From positions 1-10,999 of the forward strand of contig CAJFPI010000175.1 in the NCBI GenBank assembly GCA_904398675.1: DNA of 10,999 nt. The letters run 5' to 3'. The notes under the pieces were generated by a model. The model was given only the letters and a program-made list of their open reading frames with translations, did not search any database and was not told where the DNA came from. This DNA is from an uncultured Oscillospiraceae bacterium (lineage in GTDB: Bacteria > Bacillota > Clostridia > Oscillospirales > Oscillospiraceae). The translations under genes and the position numbers were made by a program. Each line of letters starts with the position of its first letter. Position 1 is the stretch's first letter. This document shows positions 5,700 to 10,999 of this stretch, piece by piece.

Positions 5700-6157
5700 G
5701 GAAAAATTGCGCTGTCCTGCGTTTCGACACGCGGCCTGTCCCTTGCTGCGGGTCGATTGGGAGATCCGGCTGGCAGAGCGCCCCGTTTCCCGTTTGCTCC
5801 CAAATGGGGCGGCATGGATATGACCGGCCGGGAGGAGTAGTTTTAAAAAATGTTATGGACTGTTTATAAATTGTTTATCGGCATGGGGTAATCTGCTCCC
5901 GTGGCCTTCGGCGGATGCGGCCGTGGAGATAGAACGGCCGCTCACGCCTCGGTACAGCGGCAGACCGGCTGGCTGCAGTCTGCCGCGCCCGCAGAGGGAT
6001 CGTTCCAGCGCATGATTTTATTTCTGTGCCGTGCCGGCCATCCCTCCGCAGATCCGTTTTTCATTTTCCGCCTGTGGATCCGCCCTGTCCCGCTGCTGTT
6101 TCCCGGGCATAACAGCGCCGCCTGCCGCACAGGAGACAAAGCCGGCTGCTATGCCTA
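5700..6157. other. Non-coding gap between the cbi operon and the EFR1 gene, with hairpins
   Basis: No frame here gives a recognisable protein or has a ribosome site at a plausible start. Stems visible: CGCCCCGTTT (5779-5788) with AAATGGGGCG (5802-5811); 5880-5887 with 5898-5906 (GG-CATGGG/CCCGTG-GCC, one bulge); GCGGCCG (5917-5923) with CGGCCGC (5935-5941); GCGGCAGAC (5957-5965) with GTCTGCCGC (5978-5986). A strongly AT-rich patch at 5839-5879 precedes the last three. From 6000 to 6157 I see nothing distinctive. Confidence 0.5.
5842..5870 (+). promoter_or_regulatory. Promoter-like site in the gap after cbiO
   Basis: TTTAAA (5842-5847), a 17-nt spacer and TATAAA (5865-5870) match 4 of 6 and 5 of 6 consensus bases, in an AT-rich island. 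A start near 5877 would produce an RNA beginning with three consecutive hairpins and no evident protein. AT-richness alone can create such matches, so confidence is low. Confidence 0.35.
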
Positions 6158-6186
6158 TTGTTTAAATGGGACATAAGCCGTATAAT
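6158..6186 (+). promoter_or_regulatory. Promoter of the EFR1-flippase operon
   Basis: TTGTTT (6158-6163), a 17-nt spacer and a perfect TATAAT (6181-6186). The predicted start near 6193 gives a leader of about 100 nt before the ATG at 6294. Confidence 0.7.
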
Positions 6187-6293
6187 AGGCGTGGATCTTA
6201 TTATAGGGAGATGCGCAAGCTCCGCCACAAGAGATGCTCTGCGGCGGCGTGTTTCCCTCCTGGATGTTGTCAATTGCAGAGGAGAATGGTATT

Positions 6294-7070
6294 ATGTTAT
6301 TTTACTTTACCGGAACGGGCAACAGTCTGTACGCGGCAAAGAGGATCGAGCCGGCACCTGTCAGCATTCCGCAGGCGATGCGCGGGGAGCGGCTGGAGTT
6401 TGCGGATAATGCCATTGGCATTGCGGCGCCGGTCTACGGCCATGAGCTGCCGCCCATGGTCAGGCAGTTCCTGCGGAGGGCGGTTTTCCACACGGATTAT
6501 TTCTATCTGGTGCTGACCTACGGCAACCGCCACGGCGGCGCGGCGGAGCTGGCCGAGCAGCTCTGCCTGGACTGCGGCATCCGCCCAAGCTACATCAATG
6601 TGCTGCTGATGGTGGACAACTGGCTGCCCGGCTTTGACATGGACGAGCAGAAACGGCTGGATAAGCAGGTGGATGCCCAGATGGACCGGATTGCCGCGGA
6701 TATTGCCGCGCGGAAACACTGGATCTCCCCGGTCAGCGGCGCCGACCGGGCGGCGCACCGGGAATTTCTGGGCCGGATGAAACAGCAGGCCCCTGACGCC
6801 TGGCAGCATCTGCTCCGGGTGACAGACCGCTGTGTCGGATGCGGCGTCTGTGAGAAGGTGTGCCCCTCGGCATCTATCCGCCTGGACAACGGCCGTGCGG
6901 TCCATATTCACGGGAATTGCCAGACCTGCCTTGCCTGCGTCCACAACTGCCCGGAAAATGCCATAGCACTCACTGCCCCGGAAAAGAACCCCGGTGCGCG
7001 CTACCGGAACGAACATATCACCCTGCAGGAGATCATCCGGGCCAACAGCCGTCCTGCCCAGGAGAAATAG
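6294..7070 (+). CDS. EFR1-family protein: flavodoxin-like domain plus two [4Fe-4S] clusters
   Basis: A 258-residue cytoplasmic redox protein. The N-terminus LFYFTGTGNSLYAAK is the flavodoxin phosphate-binding loop (residues 2-16), and the flavodoxin-like fold (GIAAPVYGHELPP, VLTYGNRHGGA) extends to about residue 150. The C-terminal bacterial ferredoxin module has two perfect cluster motifs: CVGCGVCEKVCP (Cys180, 183, 186, 190) and CQTCLACVHNCP (Cys209, 212, 215, 219). Length and layout match EFR1-type ferredoxins of anaerobes, which are predicted to pass electrons between flavin and iron-sulfur centres; a specific partner is not established. ATG 6294 is chosen because AGAGGAGA (6278-6285) lies 8 nt upstream and translation then begins directly at the flavodoxin motif; the frame is open to 6234 without support. 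It is followed 58 nt later by a flippase, probably co-transcribed. Confidence 0.9.
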   Translation: MLFYFTGTGNSLYAAKRIEPAPVSIPQAMRGERLEFADNAIGIAAPVYGHELPPMVRQFLRRAVFHTDYFYLVLTYGNRHGGAAELAEQLCLDCGIRPSYINVLLMVDNWLPGFDMDEQKRLDKQVDAQMDRIAADIAARKHWISPVSGADRAAHREFLGRMKQQAPDAWQHLLRVTDRCVGCGVCEKVCPSASIRLDNGRAVHIHGNCQTCLACVHNCPENAIALTAPEKNPGARYRNEHITLQEIIRANSRPAQEK

Positions 7071-7128
7071 GGCAGACTCCCTGGTGTGGCGGCCTGCCGG
7101 AATCCATTATCGGGAGGAGGTCCCGCCT

Positions 7129-8511
7129 TTGAACCCCTATCGAAAGCTTGTCTCCAACACAGCGCTGTTCGGCATCAGCACCTTTGGCTCAAAATTTCTC
7201 TCCTTTCTGCTGACGCCTTTCTATACCCGCATCCTCTCCAGCGCGGAGTATGGCGTCACCGATCTGCTGATCCAGACAGGGAACCTGCTGATCCCCCTGG
7301 CGTCGGCTGGGATTGCCGATGCCGTCATCCGTTTTGGGCTGGAGCGGAACAGCGATAAGCGGGGCGTTTTTACAACAGGTTTTTTCGTAACGGCGGCCGG
7401 CTTTCTGGCGCTGCTTCTGGTATCTCCCCTGCTGGGGCGGATCGAGTTTCTCTCCGGCTACCTGTGGCTGGTCCTGCTCTATGTGCTGATGGCGAACCTC
7501 CATTCCCTGTGCAGCCAGTTTGCCCGGGCCACCGGCTATGTGCGCCTGTTTGCCCTGAGCGGGGTCCTATGCACGATTCTGACCATCGGCTTCAACATCC
7601 TGTTTCTGGCGGCCTTCCGGATGGGGATTACCGGCTATGTGCTGGCAAACGTTCTGGCAGACGGCATCTGCACAATCTTTGTGTTCCTGCTGGCCCGGCA
7701 GTGGCGCTGCCTCCGCCTCTCCGCCCTTTCCCGGAGTGGTACATCCCGGATGCTCCGCTACAGCGCCCCGCTGGTTCCCAGCACCCTGTGCAGCTGGATC
7801 ATCAACATCTCCGACCGGTACCTGATCGCTCTGCTGGTGAGCAGCGCTGCCAACGGGATCTACGCCGTGGGGAACAAGGTACCCAATATTTTGATGACGG
7901 TGGCCAGCATCTTTACCTCCGCCTGGCAGCTCTCCGCCCTGGCGGACCAGCCCCGGGAGGAGAAGGAGCGGTTTTTCTCCAATGTTTTTTCCGTCTACTC
8001 CGCCATCGCCTTTACCGCAGCCTCCGCCGTCATCCTCACCGCCCGGATCTCCACCCGGCTGCTGGCGGCGCCGGAGTACTATGTGGCCTGGCGGTATGTA
8101 CCCACCCTCACCCTGGCCACCACCTTTGCCTGCCTTGGCTCCTTCCTTTCCTCCATCTATATGGTGGAGCGGCGCAGCGGCGCCACCATGGCCACAACAG
8201 TGCTGGGGGCGGCGGCCAATGTGATTGGAAACCTTTTTTTGATCCAGCTCTGGGGGCCCATGGGGGCCGCTGTCTCCACCCTGTTGAGCTATCTGCTGAT
8301 TTTTCTTGTACGTGCCGTCCATACCCGCTCCATGCTCCGCCTTCGGTGGGACATGCCGAGGTTTCTTTTGAGCGCGGGGCTGCTGGCCGCGCAGTGCGTG
8401 CTGCTGGAGCTGCAGATTTCCTTCTGGCCGGCGTGGGCGGGGGCCTGTTTCCTGGGGGTGGCTGCAGTGAACGCGGGACCCCTGTGGAGCGCTGTGCGGA
8501 AAACGGTGTAG
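7129..8511 (+). CDS. Polysaccharide/oligosaccharide flippase of the MOP (Wzx/MurJ-like) superfamily
   Basis: A 460-residue integral membrane protein made almost entirely of hydrophobic helices (about 12-14). The start, MNPYRKLVSNTALFGISTFG followed by SKFLSFLLTPFYTRILSSAEYG, is typical of Wzx-type flippases, as is the mid-protein stretch SAPLVPSTLCSWIINISDRYL with YAVGNKVPNIL. Members carry lipid-linked glycans across the membrane; the substrate here is unknown. TTG 7129 is chosen because GGGAGGAGGT (7112-7121) lies 7 nt upstream; in-frame codons further upstream overlap the EFR1 gene and do not look membrane-like. No glycosyltransferase or polymerase is adjacent in the window, so it may be a stand-alone flippase working with a redox partner or with genes elsewhere. 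The gene appears intact. Confidence 0.88.
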   Translation: MNPYRKLVSNTALFGISTFGSKFLSFLLTPFYTRILSSAEYGVTDLLIQTGNLLIPLASAGIADAVIRFGLERNSDKRGVFTTGFFVTAAGFLALLLVSPLLGRIEFLSGYLWLVLLYVLMANLHSLCSQFARATGYVRLFALSGVLCTILTIGFNILFLAAFRMGITGYVLANVLADGICTIFVFLLARQWRCLRLSALSRSGTSRMLRYSAPLVPSTLCSWIINISDRYLIALLVSSAANGIYAVGNKVPNILMTVASIFTSAWQLSALADQPREEKERFFSNVFSVYSAIAFTAASAVILTARISTRLLAAPEYYVAWRYVPTLTLATTFACLGSFLSSIYMVERRSGATMATTVLGAAANVIGNLFLIQLWGPMGAAVSTLLSYLLIFLVRAVHTRSMLRLRWDMPRFLLSAGLLAAQCVLLELQISFWPAWAGACFLGVAAVNAGPLWSAVRKTV

Positions 8512-8555
8512 GCTTTTTGGCCTGCGCAGGATGCCGTCAGTTTTCGGTGGAAAAC

Positions 8556-8588
8556 GGAGAGGGGCCGTGCCTGGCGCGTCCCCTCTCC
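8556..8588. repeat. Inverted repeat after the flippase gene, possible terminator
   Basis: GGAGAGGGG (8556-8564) pairs perfectly with CCCCTCTCC (8580-8588), loop 15 nt, 45 nt past the flippase stop. No T-tract follows, so termination is only inferred. A second small hairpin, GGGGAG-AGGA-CTCCCC, lies at 8687-8702. Apart from these and the promoter-like site at 8742-8760, the gap 8512-8778 holds nothing I recognise. Confidence 0.45.
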
Positions 8589-8741
8589 TGCCTGTGCCTG
8601 GGGCAGATTCCCATGCGCAGTCCCTTCGGATGTGCCGGCCCTGCGCCGCGCCGCCTTCGGGAGAACAGGAAACAGCTGGCAGCGGAGGGGAGAGGACTCC
8701 CCGGCTGTGTGAGAAAAGTTTCGGTTTCTCCACAGGAAATT

Positions 8742-8760
8742 CACAATTGTGTGGTATACT
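8742..8760 (+). promoter_or_regulatory. Extended -10 promoter with overlapping palindrome upstream of the response regulator
   Basis: TATACT (8755-8760) preceded by TG at 8752-8753 forms an extended -10. No good -35 lies at the right distance (8732-8737 reads ACAGGA). A perfect 10-bp palindrome CACAATTGTG (8742-8751) sits directly upstream, in what would be the spacer, and CCACA/TGTGG arms (8730-8734 and 8750-8754) enclose it. A weak -35 with a bound regulator would fit autoregulation, but this is inference. Confidence 0.5.
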
Positions 8761-8778
8761 CCAAGCTGGGTGATGGCT

Positions 8779-9447
8779 ATGAAAAGCATTTTAATCGTAG
8801 AGGACGAGCCGGATATCCAGGAGCTGCTTTGCGCCTATCTCCGGGACGCGGGGTATGAGACCGCTGCTGCCGGGGACGGCGTAGCGGCGATGGATTTGTT
8901 TCAGGCCCGCGCCTTTGATCTGGTCCTGCTGGACATCATGCTGCCGAAAATCGACGGGTTTGGCGTCTGTGAGCTGATCCGCCGCCAATCCCAGGTGCCA
9001 ATCCTCATGCTCACCGCCCTGGACGGGGAGGAGCAGCAGCTGCGGGGCTTTGGCCTGGATATCGACGACTATGTGACCAAACCCTTCTCCATGCCTGTGC
9101 TTTTGGAGAAGATCCGGGTGATTCTCCGCCGCCGAGGAAGTACAGAAGAGGACAGCTGCCTTCGGTACAGGGATCTGACCCTGAATTTGGATACCCGGGA
9201 GGCGCTGCTGGACGGCCGCCCCCTGGACCTGACCGCCCGGGAGTTTGAACTGCTCCTCACCCTCCTAAATGCGCCAGGGCGGGTGTTCACCCGGGAGATG
9301 CTGCTGGCGAAACTCTGGGGCTATGATTTTTATGGGGACGAGCGGGTGGTGGACAGCCATATCAAGAATCTCCGCCGGAAACTGGGGCGGGACTATATTG
9401 AAACTGTGAGAGGGGTGGGCTACCGTGCTGCGAAGGAAACTGTCTGA
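8779..9447 (+). CDS. OmpR/PhoB-family response regulator
   Basis: A 222-residue two-domain DNA-binding regulator. The receiver domain (1-115) has the acidic pair Glu8/Asp9 in ILIVEDEPD, phosphoacceptor Asp52 (LVLLDIMLP), Thr79 and Lys101 (VTKPF). The C-terminal winged helix (about 125-222) has the usual LTAREFELLLTL start, the recognition-helix region VDSHIKNLRRKL, and ends with VRGVGYR. It should be phosphorylated by the kinase encoded immediately downstream, with which it overlaps by 23 nt, and then control transcription of unknown targets, possibly its own operon or the gene starting at 10990. Start choice is uncertain: ATG 8779 (MKSILIVEDE) fits the family, while ATG 8773 and GTG 8749 are in frame. 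The ribosome site (GGGTG 8768-8772) is weak. Confidence 0.92.
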   Translation: MKSILIVEDEPDIQELLCAYLRDAGYETAAAGDGVAAMDLFQARAFDLVLLDIMLPKIDGFGVCELIRRQSQVPILMLTALDGEEQQLRGFGLDIDDYVTKPFSMPVLLEKIRVILRRRGSTEEDSCLRYRDLTLNLDTREALLDGRPLDLTAREFELLLTLLNAPGRVFTREMLLAKLWGYDFYGDERVVDSHIKNLRRKLGRDYIETVRGVGYRAAKETV

Positions 9448-10924
9448 AAGCCTCACCGCCCGGATCTTCCTGATCACGGTCCTCATCCTGCTCTGCGCCG
9501 GGGCAGTCACCTTCGGCCTGATCGCCTGGGCCGCCCCCACCACCTATACCTCTGTGGTCAACGCCGACCTGCAGAGACAGGTGGACGCGCTGACAGCGCA
9601 GTTGGCCGAGACGGACTTTGCAGACAGCGGCCCTGTGCTGGATGCCTTTATCCGCTCCTCCGGGGCGGCGGCTATGCTGATGGACCCGGACGGCCTTATC
9701 GCAGATACCGGCTCCCAACTGGCAGTACAGTCGTTTTCAGAAGATTCCACCCTGGTGATTACAACCTCTGACGGCACCACCATCACCGGGAATGATTCCG
9801 CCGTCACCTGGACAGGTGAGCCCGGCGCGGCTATGGACGCTGTAACTGTCACCACATCCGACCAGACGATCCTCTCCGCCGACGTTCGCTTTGCCGACCG
9901 GGAGGATCCCTACACTCTCTATGTCACCCCACGCATCCGGGCGGAGAATACGGCGGTGTGCGCGCTGGCCCAGATGGCACCGTGGCTGCTGCTGGCCCTG
10001 CTGGCCTTTTCTCTTCTCTGCGCTCTGGTCTACTCCCGGTACATCACCCGCCCCATCCTGCGGCTCAGCGGCATTGCGGGAAAAATGTCGGAGCTGGACT
10101 TCCAGTGGGAGTGCGGTGAGAAACGGCGGGATGAGATCGGCCGGCTGGGGCGCAGCCTGGACGAGATGGCACGAAAGCTGTCCACAGCCCTTGCCGAGCT
10201 GGAGGAGGCCAATCAGGCCCTGCGGGGCGAGGTGGAGCGGGAACGGGAGCTGGACCGGGCGAGAATGACCTTTTTCAATGCGGCCTCCCATGAGCTGAAG
10301 ACCCCTGTCACCATTCTGAAGGGACAGCTGTCCGGCATGCTGGAGGGGGTGGATGTGTATCAGGACAGGGACAAGTACCTGCTGCGCTCCCTCCAGATCA
10401 CCGGCCGGATGGAGAGGCTGATTCAGGAGATGCTGTCGATCTCCCGGATGGAGAGCGATCCCTCTCCTGTCAGGCGGGAGCATGTGGAGCTGGCCGCCCT
10501 GGTTGGGCGGCAGCTGACGCTGGACGCCGAGCTGCTGCAGCAGAGAAGGCAGCGCCTGATCTCCCGGCTGACGCCGGGAATTGCAGTCGTCGGGGATACC
10601 TCCCTGCTGGGGAAGGCTGTGGGCAGCCTGCTCTCCAACGCATCCCTCTATTCCCCGGCGGGGGCGGAGATCCGGGTGTGGTGCGGCCTGCTGGACGGCC
10701 GCCCCGCCCTGACAGTGGAGAATACCGGCGTACAGATCAGCGAGGAGGCTCTTCCCCATCTCTTTGAGACGTTTTACCGGGCGGAGGGCTCCCGGAACCG
10801 GGCCACCGGCGGCAGCGGCCTGGGGCTCTACCTGGTGAAAATGATCCTGGACCGGCATGGGGCCGGGTGCACCATTGAAAATACGGGGGACGGAGTGCGA
10901 GCTGCGGTGCGGTTTTCTGGTTGA
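9425..10924 (+). CDS. Two-component sensor histidine kinase
   Basis: A 499-residue membrane kinase. TM1 spans about 12-36; an extracytoplasmic sensor region, rich in Ser/Thr/Asp and of no recognised family, runs about 37-182; TM2 is about 184-204, then HAMP (205-255) and a coiled-coil linker. The HisKA domain has the H-box ASHELKTP with phosphoacceptor His289. The ATPase domain has an N-box (SLLSNASLYSP, Asn405), a divergent G1 box (VENTGVQI, where the usual DxGxG Asp is Asn433), the F-box LFETFYR and an intact G2 box GGSGLGLYLVK (462-472). Divergent G1 boxes occur in VanS-like kinases, so activity is not ruled out. The start GTG 9425 lies inside the regulator gene with AGGGGTG (9411-9417) 7 nt upstream, giving translational coupling. 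The signal sensed is unknown. Confidence 0.92.
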   Translation: MLRRKLSESLTARIFLITVLILLCAGAVTFGLIAWAAPTTYTSVVNADLQRQVDALTAQLAETDFADSGPVLDAFIRSSGAAAMLMDPDGLIADTGSQLAVQSFSEDSTLVITTSDGTTITGNDSAVTWTGEPGAAMDAVTVTTSDQTILSADVRFADREDPYTLYVTPRIRAENTAVCALAQMAPWLLLALLAFSLLCALVYSRYITRPILRLSGIAGKMSELDFQWECGEKRRDEIGRLGRSLDEMARKLSTALAELEEANQALRGEVERERELDRARMTFFNAASHELKTPVTILKGQLSGMLEGVDVYQDRDKYLLRSLQITGRMERLIQEMLSISRMESDPSPVRREHVELAALVGRQLTLDAELLQQRRQRLISRLTPGIAVVGDTSLLGKAVGSLLSNASLYSPAGAEIRVWCGLLDGRPALTVENTGVQISEEALPHLFETFYRAEGSRNRATGGSGLGLYLVKMILDRHGAGCTIENTGDGVRAAVRFSG

Positions 10925-10932
10925 GGGTCCGG

Positions 10933-10961
10933 TGGATTTTATGGACACGATATGATAAAAT
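10933..10961 (+). promoter_or_regulatory. Promoter-like site after the histidine kinase gene
   Basis: TGGATT (10933-10938), a 17-nt spacer and TAAAAT (10956-10961) give a weak -35 and a good -10 in an AT-rich patch; TATGAT (10951-10956) is an overlapping alternative -10. It would drive the gene starting at about 10990, with a leader of some 22 nt. Confidence 0.4.
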
Positions 10962-10989
10962 AGCACTATTACATTGCGAATGAGGAAAA

Positions 10990-10999
10990 ATGATGAAAA
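10990..10999 (+). CDS. First codons of a further gene (3' end outside window)
   Basis: ATGATGAAA at 10990-10998 follows TGAGGA (10981-10986), a weak ribosome site. The second ATG (10993) has the better spacing, 6 nt. Only Met-Met-Lys is visible, so the product cannot be named; a basic start would fit a signal peptide. Placed just after a two-component system and a promoter-like site, it is a candidate target gene. Confidence 0.4.

Noticed and set aside
5901..6176. A 91-codon open frame in the gap before the EFR1 gene
   Set aside because: It starts inside a hairpin arm, has no ribosome site, shows Cys/Arg/Gly-rich composition typical of non-coding GC-rich DNA, and ends in the EFR1 promoter.
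9425..10924. Inactive (pseudo)kinase because of the altered G1 box
   Set aside because: His289, the N-box Asn and the Gly-rich G2 box are all present, and similar G1 changes occur in VanS-like kinases, so loss of activity is not supported.
1..10999. Mobile element or defence system
   Set aside because: No transposase, integrase, recombinase, nuclease, toxin-antitoxin pair, CRISPR repeats or target-site duplications were seen.

Overview
The window reads as GC-rich (roughly 60% by eye) chromosomal DNA from an anaerobic Bacillota, most likely the Oscillospiraceae or a related gut clostridial lineage. This is inferred from strong AGGAGG-type ribosome sites, sigma-A-like promoters, several TTG starts, an EFR1-type flavodoxin/ferredoxin, cobalamin riboswitches acting through intrinsic terminators, and a membrane protein with clostridial-style 'LGxYxDxxxxxxxC' repeats. 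I see no transposase, tRNA, rRNA, CRISPR array or phage gene.

Layout. (1) 2-1399: the 3' part of a large single-pass membrane protein of unknown function. (2) 1400-2716: a 1.3 kb stretch without a convincing protein gene but with many regulatory elements. These are an inverted repeat, a promoter, a compact cobalamin-type riboswitch ending in its own terminator, a hairpin-rich non-coding segment, an 18-bp GC-rich hairpin, then a second promoter and a classical cobalamin riboswitch with a second terminator. (3) 2717-5579: cbiM-cbiN-cbiQ-cbiO, a complete energy-coupling-factor cobalt importer, closed by a 19-bp hairpin. (4) 5700-6157: non-coding, with one promoter-like site followed by three hairpins. 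(5) 6158-8511: a good promoter driving an EFR1-family flavodoxin/2x[4Fe-4S] protein and a MOP-superfamily polysaccharide flippase. (6) 8512-10924: a short regulatory gap and an OmpR-type response regulator overlapping its sensor histidine kinase. (7) 10925-10999: a promoter-like site and the first codons of another gene.

How it fits together. The cobalt importer supplies the metal for corrinoid synthesis and is shut down by the cobalamin riboswitch when the cofactor is plentiful. The most unusual part is the first riboswitch. It has its own promoter and its own terminator, no recognisable protein gene follows it before the second promoter, and the DNA after it can fold into successive hairpins ending in a U-rich tract. 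It is either the first of two gates in series on the cbi operon or the switch of a corrinoid-controlled non-coding RNA. The redox protein/flippase pair and the two-component system look like independent transcription units.
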